64,000 nt of DNA from Pectinatus sottacetonis. Lineage in GTDB: Bacteria > Bacillota > Negativicutes > Selenomonadales > Selenomonadaceae. The first letter of the stretch is position 1; each line of letters opens with the position of its first letter. Position numbers and translations under genes: made by a program. Under the pieces are notes generated by a model. The model searched no databases. It was not told the origin of the DNA and was given only the letters and a program-made list of their open reading frames with translations. The stretch lies in assembly GCF_015732155.1 (NCBI RefSeq), contig NZ_WIQK01000001.1, forward strand, positions 2,428,001-2,492,000, given 5' to 3'. Below are positions 15,476-24,618 of this stretch, one piece after another.

Positions 15476-16717
15476 CACGTTCGTTTCATAAACCGGAAAA
15501 TAAATATTAACAAAAAAAGGAAATAAATGATATAATCCAAAGTAAAAAAGTATAGGTGAAAAAATGGATTATATCAAAGAAAAATTTGCAATAATAGAAG
15601 ATAACAGACATTCAAGCTATGTAGAACATAGTTTAACAGATATACTTATTATAATAATGTGTGCCGTATTGTGTGGATTAGATGAACTGGCAGATATAAC
15701 AACTTATGCACAAAGCAATGCAAAATTTTTAAAAAAGAAATTTAATATCACTAAAATCCCTTCTAAAGCTACTTTCAGCCGTATATTAAATATGATGGAC
15801 GCAGATAAAGTAGCCAGTGTAATTATTGAAATAATGCATGATGCAGCATACTGTGACTTGGGCGATGTTATTGCTGTAGACGGGAAGGCAATCCGTAGTA
15901 CCTCTAAAAAAGGTACACCGCATTCAGCACTGCAAATATTAACTGTATATTTAACACAAAGCGGCATCGTTTTAGGGCAAAAATCTATACATGAAAAGAC
16001 GAACGAGATTCCTGTATTCCAGCAGCTATTGGATAATCTAAACATTAAGGACAAGACAGTAACGGCTGATGCGATGCATTGTCAAAAAGAAACCTGCAAG
16101 AAAATTATAGCCAAGCATGGCAATTACGTTTTTGGGCTTAAGGAAAACCAAAAGACATTGCACGATGATGTTAAATTTTTCTTTGATGAAGAATTCGATA
16201 GCAAAACATTAGATTCTTATACGACAGTTGAAAAAAATGGAGGAAGAATTGAGAAACGCATCTGCAAAAAATGTTCAGATATTAAATGGCTGAATGGATA
16301 TAAAGAATGGGCAGGACTGAGTTCAATATTTGCAGTTAAGCGTATTACAACAACGAACCGTGGAACCAGTAATGAAACTGGTTATTATATAACAAGTAAG
16401 GATACAGATGCCAAAGAGCTTTTACATATTTGCCGTGAACATTGGAAAATTGAAAGCATGCATTGGCTGTTAGATGTAACCTTTTCGGAAGATGAGTGCT
16501 CTATTATATCTGAAAATGGGCAAAAAACTTTAAACAGCCTTAGAAAATTGGCATTACTGCTACATAAAAGATATTTAGCTAAGCAGCTTAAAAAATGTAG
16601 CATTAAAGCTAATCTGTTAAAATGTCTTATGAATAGCCAACTGTTATGTGAGGTCGCTGACTTATAAACTAACATTTCTTATTTAAGAACAATTATCTTG
16701 TTTATGAAACGAACGTG
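15476..16717 (+). mobile_element. ISAs1-family insertion sequence
   Basis: A 1242-bp element bounded by perfect 18-bp terminal inverted repeats (CACGTTCGTTTCATAAAC at 15476-15493 and its complement ending at 16717). It is flanked by an exact 9-bp target duplication ATGTAGATG (15467-15475 and 16718-16726). It carries one full transposase with its own promoter (TTAACA, 18 bp, TATAAT at 15531-15536). Ends, duplication and ORF are all intact, so the insertion is probably recent. Confidence 0.95.
15564..16667 (+). CDS. ISAs1 family transposase
   Basis: A 367-residue DDE transposase. The N-terminal DUF4372-like/H-repeat segment includes SSYVEHSLTDILIIIMCAVL and KATFSRIL. Catalytic region: first Asp in VIAVDGKAIRST, second in TVTADAMHCQKE, followed by YVFGLKENQKTL, and the Glu in HWKIESMHWLLDVTFSED. 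Length is normal for the family. ATG follows TAGGTGAAAAA. It occupies most of the element inside speD, with no frameshift or stop seen, so it may be active. Confidence 0.93.
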   Translation: MDYIKEKFAIIEDNRHSSYVEHSLTDILIIIMCAVLCGLDELADITTYAQSNAKFLKKKFNITKIPSKATFSRILNMMDADKVASVIIEIMHDAAYCDLGDVIAVDGKAIRSTSKKGTPHSALQILTVYLTQSGIVLGQKSIHEKTNEIPVFQQLLDNLNIKDKTVTADAMHCQKETCKKIIAKHGNYVFGLKENQKTLHDDVKFFFDEEFDSKTLDSYTTVEKNGGRIEKRICKKCSDIKWLNGYKEWAGLSSIFAVKRITTTNRGTSNETGYYITSKDTDAKELLHICREHWKIESMHWLLDVTFSEDECSIISENGQKTLNSLRKLALLLHKRYLAKQLKKCSIKANLLKCLMNSQLLCEVADL

Positions 16718-17256
16718 ATGTAGATGCAGAAGATGAGTTAGTGCGGGGTAATACCTTTGTTGCCCATTTGGATAAAAGCCATGTCACTGTGCATACCTAT
16801 CCTGAATATCATCCAGATAACTGTATAGCAACTTTTCGTGTGGATATTGATGTATCGACCTGTGGAGAAATAACACCCCTAAATACACTTAACTATTTAA
16901 TTGGTAATTTTGACTCGGATATAATTACGATGGATTACCGCGTGCGTGGGTTTACCCGGGACGTCAGCGGCAAAAAGCTGTTTATGGATCACCATATTAC
17001 ATCTATACAGGATTTTATCGATCCTAAAACACTGGAAGACTATGACGCCATTGATATAAATATATATCAGGCTAATTTGTTTCATACAAAAATGTTAATA
17101 AAAGAATGTGACTTAAGTAATTATTTGTTTAATACAGACATTTATGAAATACCGCCCAAAACACGATTATCAATAATGAACAGTCTGCGTCGGGAAATGA
17201 TAGAGATATTTAGTGGAGCCAATATTTTTTAGATAAAAAGGGGACTGATCAGAAAA

Positions 17257-18708
17257 TTGAAACAGCTCACACAGGAAAATGCACCTATTTTAGAAGCTTT
17301 GGAAAAATTAAAGCAGATGCGTATTGTTCCTTTTGATGTCCCTGGTCATAAGAGGGGCCGGGGAAATAAAGTATTAACAGATTTTTTAGGGGAAAAATGT
17401 TTATCAGTAGATGTGAATTCTATGAAACCGCTTGATAATCTTTGCCATCCTGTTTCAGTCATAAAAGATGCTGAACAGCTTGCGGCTGAGGCTTTTGGTG
17501 CTGCACATGCATTTTTTATGGTAGGAGGGACTACTTCTTCTGTGCAGGCAATGATATTGACAGTATGTAAGCGCGGCGATAAGATTATATTACCGCGTAA
17601 TGTCCATAGAAGTGTTATAAATGCTATGATTTTATGCGGAGCTGTTCCTGTTTATATAAACCCGCAAATGGATAAAACTTTGGGAATATCTTTGGGCATG
17701 AGTGTAAATGATGTAAAAAAGTCCATTGCAGCAAATCCTGATGCCAAGGCCGTATTAGTTAATAATCCTACATATTATGGTATTTGTTCAAATATAAAGG
17801 AAATAATAAAAACTGCTCATGATAATAATATGTTTGTGTTAGCCGATGAAGCCCATGGAACTCATTTTTATTTCAGTGACAGGCTGCCGACAGCAGCAAT
17901 GCATGCCGGGGCGGATATGGCAGCAGTGAGCCTGCATAAATCAGGGGGGTCACTTACCCAAAGTTCAATGCTTTTTGTAAATGATAAAATATCAGCGGGC
18001 TATGTACGTCAGATAATAAATTTAACCCAGACCACAAGCGGATCTTATTTATTAATGTCCAGTCTGGATATTTCGCGGCGAAATTTAGCATTGAAAGGAC
18101 ACCAGATAATCAATTCTGTAATAGATTTAGTAGAATATGCCCGCAGTGAAATAAATAATATAGGTGATTATTATGCCTATTCAAAAGAAAAAATAAATGG
18201 TGACTCTATATATGATTTCGACATTACCAAGCTTTCTGTATATACCCGTTCTATAGGGCTGGCAGGAATTGAAGTATATGATATCTTACGGGATGAATAT
18301 GATATTCAAACTGAATTTGGTGATTTAGCAAATATACTGGCATATGTTTCTGTTGGCGACAGACCGCGCGATGTAGAACGTCTTGTCAGTGCCATGGCAG
18401 AAATTCGCCGCATATATAAGAAAGATTCTTCTGGCATGCTGGAAGCAGAGTATATAAATCCTAAAGTTGTTTTACCGCCGCAGGAGGCGTTTTATACAAG
18501 TAAGGAAAAATCAGTATTACTTAATGATAGCGTAAATAAAGTATGCACAGAATTTGTTATGTGCTATCCACCGGGAATTCCTATCTTGGCACCGGGAGAA
18601 TTGGTTACCGAAGAAATTTTAGAATATATACATTATGCTAAAGACAAAGGCTGCCAGATGACAGGACCAGAAGATATGGGTTTGACACATCTTAATGTAA
18701 TGGATTAA
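17257..18708 (+). CDS. speA: Arginine decarboxylase (Orn/Lys/Arg decarboxylase family)
   Basis: PLP-dependent fold-type I decarboxylase of 483 residues. It opens with the family signature VPFDVPGHKRGRG (residues 24-36). The PLP Lys lies in AVSLHKSGGSLTQSS, after VLADEAHGTHF. Substrate choice between arginine, lysine and ornithine cannot be read directly, but the agmatinase two genes downstream makes arginine to agmatine most likely. The start is a TTG at 17257 with a rather distant AAGGGGA, so the N-terminus is uncertain by a few residues. It lies 24 bp after the speD remnant and may be affected by polarity of the IS. Confidence 0.88.
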   Translation: MKQLTQENAPILEALEKLKQMRIVPFDVPGHKRGRGNKVLTDFLGEKCLSVDVNSMKPLDNLCHPVSVIKDAEQLAAEAFGAAHAFFMVGGTTSSVQAMILTVCKRGDKIILPRNVHRSVINAMILCGAVPVYINPQMDKTLGISLGMSVNDVKKSIAANPDAKAVLVNNPTYYGICSNIKEIIKTAHDNNMFVLADEAHGTHFYFSDRLPTAAMHAGADMAAVSLHKSGGSLTQSSMLFVNDKISAGYVRQIINLTQTTSGSYLLMSSLDISRRNLALKGHQIINSVIDLVEYARSEINNIGDYYAYSKEKINGDSIYDFDITKLSVYTRSIGLAGIEVYDILRDEYDIQTEFGDLANILAYVSVGDRPRDVERLVSAMAEIRRIYKKDSSGMLEAEYINPKVVLPPQEAFYTSKEKSVLLNDSVNKVCTEFVMCYPPGIPILAPGELVTEEILEYIHYAKDKGCQMTGPEDMGLTHLNVMD

Positions 18709-18736
18709 TAAATGAATATAATACGAGGCGATATTT

Positions 18737-19588
18737 ATGGAATTGTGGTTTACAGAAAAACATACGCCCAATGTAAAATTTTCGATAAAAGTTGATAAGC
18801 AGCTTTATTCCGGTAAAAGTGAATTTCAACGGATAGATGTGTTTGATTCGTGTGAATTTGGGCGTATACTGGTTTTAGACGGTTATCTTATGCTGACAGA
18901 AAAAGATGAATTTATTTATCACGAAATGATTACGCATGTTCCTATGGCAGTGATGCCGCATGCGCAAAATATCCTTATAATAGGCGGTGGTGATGGAGGA
19001 ACAGCCAGGGAAATATTGCGGTATAATTATGTAAAAAATATAGATTTAGTGGATATAGATGAATTAGTAGCTGAAGTATGCCGGGAATATTTACCACAGA
19101 CAGCGAAAAGTCTTGATGATCCACGGGTTATATGCCATTTTGAGGATGGGTTGAAATATATACGTCATCACGAGAATGAATATGATCTTATAATTGTCGA
19201 CTCTACAGATCCCTTTGGACCCGGAGAAGGCTTGTTTACCAAAGAATTTTATGGTAATTGTTTTAAGGCTTTGAAGAAAGATGGGATAATGGTTAATCAG
19301 CATGAAAGCCCATTTTATCCAGCTGATTCTTACGCTATGCAGAGAGCGCATAAACGAATTTTTGATTCATTTCCAATAAGCAGAATATATCAGGCTCATA
19401 TTCCTACATATCCGTCTGGTCACTGGCTGTTTGGTTTTGCCTCAAAAAAATACCATCCTATTCTCGATGCAAACTGGGAAAAATGGCGGGCACTTAAAAT
19501 AAAGACACGGTATTATAATCCTAAATTACATGCCGGTTCATTTGCCCTGCCAAGTTATGTGGAGGAGATCGTCCGTGAAGTTGAATAG
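18737..19588 (+). CDS. speE: Spermidine synthase
   Basis: Transfers the aminopropyl group of decarboxylated SAM to putrescine. The 283-residue protein has the N-terminal beta domain with RIDVFDSCEFGRILVLDG, the nucleotide motif IIGGGDGGTAREIL and the acidic LVDIDELV. The catalytic region IVDSTDPFGPGEGLF and the C-terminal YPSGHWLFGFASKK are also visible. SD ACGAGGCG precedes ATG 18737. Its co-substrate would come from SpeD, which is interrupted three genes upstream, so this enzyme may lack substrate unless a second SpeD exists elsewhere. Confidence 0.96.
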   Translation: MELWFTEKHTPNVKFSIKVDKQLYSGKSEFQRIDVFDSCEFGRILVLDGYLMLTEKDEFIYHEMITHVPMAVMPHAQNILIIGGGDGGTAREILRYNYVKNIDLVDIDELVAEVCREYLPQTAKSLDDPRVICHFEDGLKYIRHHENEYDLIIVDSTDPFGPGEGLFTKEFYGNCFKALKKDGIMVNQHESPFYPADSYAMQRAHKRIFDSFPISRIYQAHIPTYPSGHWLFGFASKKYHPILDANWEKWRALKIKTRYYNPKLHAGSFALPSYVEEIVREVE

Positions 19589-20435
19589 AAATATAGAAAC
19601 ATTTTTGGGCTGTGAAAAAGAATACGATAATGCCAATATAGTTTTATTTGGGGCACCGTTTGATTCAACGGCTTCTTATCGACCGGGGACACGCTTTGCT
19701 GCTAAGACAATGCGCAGTGAATCTTATAATATGGAAACATATAGCCCATATCTTGATAAAGATTTGGCAGAAGACAGCGCGGTCTTTGACGGAGGTGAAT
19801 TGGAGCTTTCCCTGGGTGATACACAAAAAACACTTAGAATAATTTATGAATACACTAAAAACTTGTTGTTTGATCATAAACTGCCATTTATGATTGGCGG
19901 TGAACATTTGGTTACATTAGGAGCTTTTAAAGCTGTTGCAGAAAAGTATCCTGATGTACATATAATTCATTTTGATGCCCATGCGGATTTACGCAATGAA
20001 TTTTTAGGGACACCTTTTTCTCATGCTACAGTACTACATCGCTGTCATGATATAATTGGCGATGGAAGAATTTTTCAATTTGGGATCAGGAGCGGCGAAA
20101 AGGCAGAGATGCTTTGGGGGAACGAGCATGTATACACCCGTAAATTTGATTTTATTGGCTTAGATGAAATTATTACCAAATTAGCCGATAAACCGATATA
20201 CTTTACAGTTGATTTGGATGTGCTGGATCCAGCTGTCCTGCCGGGGACAGGAACACCGGAAGCAGGCGGCGTAAGTTTTAATGAACTGCGTACTGCTATG
20301 CAGAAAGTAGCAGCACTTAATATAGTGGGAACAGACATGGTGGAACTTAGTCCCCCTTGTGATCTCAGCGGTATGTCAACGACAGTTGCATTAAAGCTGC
20401 TGCGGGAATATTTGCTAGCATTATCAACAAAATAG
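19575..20435 (+). CDS. speB: Agmatinase
   Basis: Hydrolyses agmatine to putrescine and urea with a binuclear Mn site. Metal-binding motifs are all present: IGGEHLVTLG, HFDAHADLR and DLDVLDPAVLPGTGTPE. The GTG at 19575 lies 8 bp after GGAGGAGATC, giving MKLNRNIETFLG and 286 residues, and overlaps the end of speE by 14 bp. The frame stays open upstream, but that part lies inside speE and I reject it. It completes the arginine to putrescine route with speA. Confidence 0.95.
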   Translation: MKLNRNIETFLGCEKEYDNANIVLFGAPFDSTASYRPGTRFAAKTMRSESYNMETYSPYLDKDLAEDSAVFDGGELELSLGDTQKTLRIIYEYTKNLLFDHKLPFMIGGEHLVTLGAFKAVAEKYPDVHIIHFDAHADLRNEFLGTPFSHATVLHRCHDIIGDGRIFQFGIRSGEKAEMLWGNEHVYTRKFDFIGLDEIITKLADKPIYFTVDLDVLDPAVLPGTGTPEAGGVSFNELRTAMQKVAALNIVGTDMVELSPPCDLSGMSTTVALKLLREYLLALSTK

Positions 20436-20469
20436 GTACTGTATTTAGGCTAATATAATTAAAAAATAA

Positions 20470-20530
20470 AAAAACAGATTCTGTGCTATATACCAGTAAA
20501 GACTGACACATATAGTATAGAATCTGTTTT
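20470..20530. terminator. Bidirectional terminator between speB and dapA
   Basis: ACAGATTCT (20474-20482) pairs with AGAATCTGT (20519-20527), extended by CTATAT/ATATAG, with A-tract on the left and T-tract on the right; it serves convergent genes. Confidence 0.8.
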
Positions 20531-20544
20531 TGATTTGCATGTTT

Positions 20545-21429
20545 TTAAATTAATTTATGTTTTTTCATAAGCATTTTTAAGGTGTTATAATTTTCCGATG
20601 TTAAGTCAGTAAGCGGCATACGCAGCTGTCCCATATTGTACCCAAGTATTTTTAAAGCAGCCTTTACCGGGATCGGATTGACTTCAGAAAATAAAGCCGC
20701 AATAAGATGTTCCCAGCCTATTTGTATAGCAGCAGCGTCTTGAATATTTCCGGAAAAATAAGCACAGCACATATCATGTACCTTTTGTGGTGCTATATTC
20801 GATAAAACAGAAATTACGCCCTTGCCTCCTAAGGACAGAATAGGGATTACCTGGTCATCATTACCAGAGTAAATATTAAGTTCATCGCCGCATAAAGCTC
20901 GTGTCTTCAATACGGAAGTCAAATCACCATTAGCTTCTTTTACTGCGGTGATACGAGGATGCTTAGATAATTCAAAATATGTTTCTGGTTTTATATTTAC
21001 ACCAGTACGTGAAGGAACATTGTATAAAACAACGGGAATGCTGACACTGTCAGCTATATGTGTGAAATGCTGAATTAAACCCTGTTGAGTACATTTGTTA
21101 TAATAAGGAGTTACTGATAAAATGGCATCGGCACCTGCTGATTCAGCAAACTGTGATAGCTGTATAGCATAAGCTGTATCATTTGAGCCGGTTCCGGCAA
21201 TTACCGGAATGCGCTTATTAACTTTGTCTACAGTGAATTTGATAATATCCTTATGTTCTTTATCGGTCATGGTAGATGATTCTCCTGAAGTACCGGCTAC
21301 AAGAATAGCATCAGTATGTTCACGGATTTGAAATTCGATTAATTTTCCTAATTCATCATAATTAATACCAGTGGCGGTAAAGGGGGTGGCAAGAGCCACA
21401 GCAGCTCCTTCAAAAATGGGTTTTTTCAT
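20545..21429 (-). CDS. dapA: 4-hydroxy-tetrahydrodipicolinate synthase
   Basis: Condenses pyruvate with aspartate semialdehyde in lysine and meso-diaminopimelate synthesis. The 294-residue protein shows GTSGESSTMTDKEH, the catalytic Tyr in LYNVPSRTGVNI, the Schiff-base Lys in ITAVKEANGD and the GGKGVISVLSNI segment. ATG 21429 has AGGAG at 8 bp; the frame runs on to a GTG nine bases upstream, which I reject. It follows the M16 peptidase by 24 bp on the same strand, so they are probably one transcript. Other dap genes are not here. Confidence 0.95.
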   Translation of the reverse strand: MKKPIFEGAAVALATPFTATGINYDELGKLIEFQIREHTDAILVAGTSGESSTMTDKEHKDIIKFTVDKVNKRIPVIAGTGSNDTAYAIQLSQFAESAGADAILSVTPYYNKCTQQGLIQHFTHIADSVSIPVVLYNVPSRTGVNIKPETYFELSKHPRITAVKEANGDLTSVLKTRALCGDELNIYSGNDDQVIPILSLGGKGVISVLSNIAPQKVHDMCCAYFSGNIQDAAAIQIGWEHLIAALFSEVNPIPVKAALKILGYNMGQLRMPLTDLTSENYNTLKMLMKKHKLI

Positions 21430-21453
21430 AGAGAACACTCCTGTTATTTAATT

Positions 21454-24381
21454 TCAGACTGTAAAAATATTGTGTAAGGACTTAAATATATCCTTATGTT
21501 TTTCTAATTTATCTTCATTGCCGATAACACAAATTGCACTATCCGCAAGACATGTTTTTATCATTGGTGCCAGGGCCTTTATATCAGCTTGTCTTATGGA
21601 TAATACTTCATCACGTGTTTTTTGCACAGCTGCATCAGTAGTGTTCCTGATATAAGCAGCGGCTGCACTTTTCCCTTTGGCTGCTGGAGTCAAAGGGGTA
21701 TCCAGATTGCTAATTGTTCCAATAATATATTTATTCATTTCACGGTCGTTTATAGAAAAACTATCCAAAAAGCTTACCATATCTTTATAAACCTGTAAAG
21801 TTTTTGTTAAGTTGGGGTCACGATATGAGCCCAAATACAGATTCCCATTTGTATCAAATTTAACAAAAGCCCCATACGCCCCACCCAATACACGTATCTT
21901 GTTCCAGAAATATGTGCAGCGCAGGATAGTGGACAATACAAGCAATGCTCCATTATAAGTATAGCCATTTCTTATGAAATTTGTGCCACAACCTACATAT
22001 TGGACCTGGCTGGAACTTTGAAATCCTTCATTTTTTTTATTTATTGAAAAAGCAAATGGAGCCTTAGCAGTGTTTTTATCACTTAATTTACGGGAGAATG
22101 CAGAAAACTCCTGGGAAAATGCAGGATAATCATCATTTTTTAAAGTAATACTTACTAATAAATTTTTACGAGAAAAAACATCTGCCATTATTTTCTTTAA
22201 GTCATTCTGTAAGGTTTCATACCGTTCATCAAAATTATCAGCAAGATCTTTTATAAACTGATAAAAAGATAAATCGCCCTGTTCATTATAAGCACCTGCT
22301 GGAGTAAAATATGATGCCAGACGTGATGCAACTATTTGATGAGCCGAGTTTAAAATATCAAGCTCCATATTGGTTTTTGACTGAACAACTAATTCTTTTA
22401 TCCTGACTTTGTCAGTAAAATCACTTTTGCAGATTATTTGTTCCAGCAGGGCGAACAGCTTAGGTATTTTTTCAATTAATACTTTATTTTTAACAATCAG
22501 TTTTGGCAGCAGGGAATCAGGTTCATTTTCCCGACTATAGGCATATAGGTCAAAAGATATGCCCCCAGTATCCAGATTGACCGCATTGGCGAGTTCTTCG
22601 TAAGAATATTTTTCTGTAGCAACTTTACGCAGGATGTCAACAAGAAAAAATGCTGTTGGCAGTTTTTCCTGTGCGATACTTCCAGCATCGAAATATAAAT
22701 CAAGATAAGCAATACCATTTGTGTTTATATTATGGGCCAGTACTTTTATATTATTGATCGTTTTTTCTTCCAGAATAAAATTTCTGGCTTTTTTATCAAT
22801 ATCAGCAAGAGCAAGCATAGGAATAGACGCTAATGCTTCCGGTGTGTCAGGTGTCTGCTGACGTTTCTTTAGTTTTTTAGTTGTTTCAATGATTTTTTTC
22901 AGTTCAGCTTCACTCATGGCAGCTTTTTTTTGCTGTAATTGTGCAGCTAGTTTCTTTTCCTTGGCTGCAGCAATTTTATCATCAGGAGCAAAAGTGAATA
23001 AAAGCTTATGTGGATTATCAATAATTATTTCCTGTAGTAATTTTTCAAAATAATTTGTAGTAATTTTTGTCTTGATATCTTTAAGAAGAGCTTCGTACTG
23101 GAGCCCGATTACTGGATCTCCATCATACAGCCAGCTTTTCATCAATTGGATATTATAAATAAGTCCCTTAGGTGCCTGTCCAAAATCGGCTTCGCGCAGT
23201 TTAAATTCAATTATATTAAAAGCTGCTTTTAATAATTTTTTGTCAATACCATCAGCAATAAGTTTTTCTACATTATCTATAAAAACTGTACGGAATTTAT
23301 TAGTTTTTTCTGGTTCAGAACCAGTAACAGTGACATTCCACCATGGCTGTAAAAGTCCATACTCAAAGGATGAAGAAACATCAGCACCTATGTCAGCTTT
23401 TAACAGGGCATTACGCAATGGTGCCGATTGTGATTTGAACAATACATAGTCCAGCAGGTTAAGAGCAAAACATTTTGTGACATCCAATGATGTTCCTGAT
23501 GAAAAATTATAACTCAAAAAGGTTTTATCGGTTTTGCTTTCAGAAGAGGCAATAGGATAAACATCGTGCATTTGTTTTTCCCCGGTAAAGGGTTTTTGTT
23601 TTTCAATATGGGATACGACAGCTATTTTATCGAAATGGCTTAAATATTCTTTATCAATAAATTCTAATTTCTGCATTATATCCATTTTACCGTATAAATA
23701 AATATAACTGTTAGATGGATGATAATATTTCTTATGGAAATTAATAAATTTTTCCTGTGTCAAAGAGGGAATGCTTTCAGGAGTTCCACCGGATTCAAAA
23801 GCATAAGTATTGTCAGGAAACATATTGTTTAATAACTTGCTTTCCAATAATCCCTCAGGAGAGGAAAGAGCCCCTTTCATTTCGTTGAAGACGACACCAC
23901 TATAGCGAAGAGGAGCATCAAGACTATCAATTTCGTAGTGCCAGCCTTCCTGCATTAAAATTTCTGGCATGGAAGTCATAAGCGGATAAAAAACGGCATC
24001 AAGATATACATCCATAAGATTTTGAAAATCTTTATCATTCTGGCTGGCAACCGGATACATTGTCTTATCAGGAAAAGTCATGGCGTTGAGAAAAGTATTT
24101 AAAGACCCCTTGAGTAATTCTACAAATGGTTCCTTGGTGCGGAATTTTCTTGAGCCGCATAAAGTGGAATGTTCGACAATATGTGCCACGCCTGTGTCAT
24201 CTGTAGGTGTAGTACGGAAAGTTATAGAAAAAACTTTATTATCGTCATCATTATCTAAATATAAAAGGCGGGCACCGCTTTTTTCATGAAGAAACTGATA
24301 GGAATCAGTGCTTAATTCTTTTATGTGAGATTGCTTTAAAAGTTTAAAGCCGTGGTAAATTTTATTATTTTCAAGATTCAA
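21454..24381 (-). CDS. M16C zinc metallopeptidase (PreP/insulinase-like)
   Basis: A 975-residue protein of the presequence-protease subgroup of M16, formed as two joined halves that enclose peptides. The inverted zinc motif is His67-x-x-Glu70-His71 (GVAHIVEHSTLCGS), followed by KGSLNTFLNAMTFPDKTMYP and the distal Glu region MQEGWHYE. The central linker near residues 480-520 is rich in Lys and Ala. The C-terminal half has the RNGYTYNGALLVLS and GGAYGAFVKFD segments. No signal peptide is present, so it is probably a cytosolic peptide-degrading enzyme. It heads a likely operon with dapA, divergent from the M48 gene. Confidence 0.92.
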   Translation of the reverse strand: MNLENNKIYHGFKLLKQSHIKELSTDSYQFLHEKSGARLLYLDNDDDNKVFSITFRTTPTDDTGVAHIVEHSTLCGSRKFRTKEPFVELLKGSLNTFLNAMTFPDKTMYPVASQNDKDFQNLMDVYLDAVFYPLMTSMPEILMQEGWHYEIDSLDAPLRYSGVVFNEMKGALSSPEGLLESKLLNNMFPDNTYAFESGGTPESIPSLTQEKFINFHKKYYHPSNSYIYLYGKMDIMQKLEFIDKEYLSHFDKIAVVSHIEKQKPFTGEKQMHDVYPIASSESKTDKTFLSYNFSSGTSLDVTKCFALNLLDYVLFKSQSAPLRNALLKADIGADVSSSFEYGLLQPWWNVTVTGSEPEKTNKFRTVFIDNVEKLIADGIDKKLLKAAFNIIEFKLREADFGQAPKGLIYNIQLMKSWLYDGDPVIGLQYEALLKDIKTKITTNYFEKLLQEIIIDNPHKLLFTFAPDDKIAAAKEKKLAAQLQQKKAAMSEAELKKIIETTKKLKKRQQTPDTPEALASIPMLALADIDKKARNFILEEKTINNIKVLAHNINTNGIAYLDLYFDAGSIAQEKLPTAFFLVDILRKVATEKYSYEELANAVNLDTGGISFDLYAYSRENEPDSLLPKLIVKNKVLIEKIPKLFALLEQIICKSDFTDKVRIKELVVQSKTNMELDILNSAHQIVASRLASYFTPAGAYNEQGDLSFYQFIKDLADNFDERYETLQNDLKKIMADVFSRKNLLVSITLKNDDYPAFSQEFSAFSRKLSDKNTAKAPFAFSINKKNEGFQSSSQVQYVGCGTNFIRNGYTYNGALLVLSTILRCTYFWNKIRVLGGAYGAFVKFDTNGNLYLGSYRDPNLTKTLQVYKDMVSFLDSFSINDREMNKYIIGTISNLDTPLTPAAKGKSAAAAYIRNTTDAAVQKTRDEVLSIRQADIKALAPMIKTCLADSAICVIGNEDKLEKHKDIFKSLHNIFTV

Positions 24382-24491
24382 ATTATTAATTCTCCTGTGT
24401 ATATTAAAATTTAAGTCAAAGAAAAACCTTTGAAATATAATATATATTATATCAGATTATATATGAAAATGCATATTCTATAGCTATATAT

Positions 24492-24520
24492 TTTACACAA
24501 GTATTATTATTGAATATAAT
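24492..24520 (+). promoter_or_regulatory. Promoter of the M48 peptidase gene
   Basis: TTTACA (24492-24497), 17-bp spacer, TATAAT (24515-24520), within the 237-bp divergent region. Confidence 0.6.
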
Positions 24521-24618
24521 AATGGAGAGCTGTATAATATTGCCAGGATTAACCATATTATTAGATTTTATCGTTAATAATCATACGAATATTTAAATTC
24601 ATCTGGAGGTAATAAAAC

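Larger units (their letters stand above)
15190..17232 (+). pseudogene. speD: S-adenosylmethionine decarboxylase proenzyme, interrupted by an IS
   Basis: The 5' part (15190-15475, TTG start after GAGG) and 3' part (16727-17232) join in frame once the IS and one copy of the target duplication are removed. This restores 263 codons, the length of Escherichia coli SpeD. The first part reads [15 protein letters not shown] and the second [14 protein letters not shown], whose Ser (restored residue 113) would become the pyruvoyl group after self-cleavage. The break falls 17 residues before that Ser, at the end of the beta chain. As it stands the first ORF ends inside the IS at 15510 and a GTG at 16741 could restart the rest. 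Loss of function is the likely result. Confidence 0.92.

Noticed and set aside
19530-19574. Upstream extension of agmatinase
   Set aside because: Lies inside speE; the GTG at 19575 has a good ribosome site and begins the conserved protein.
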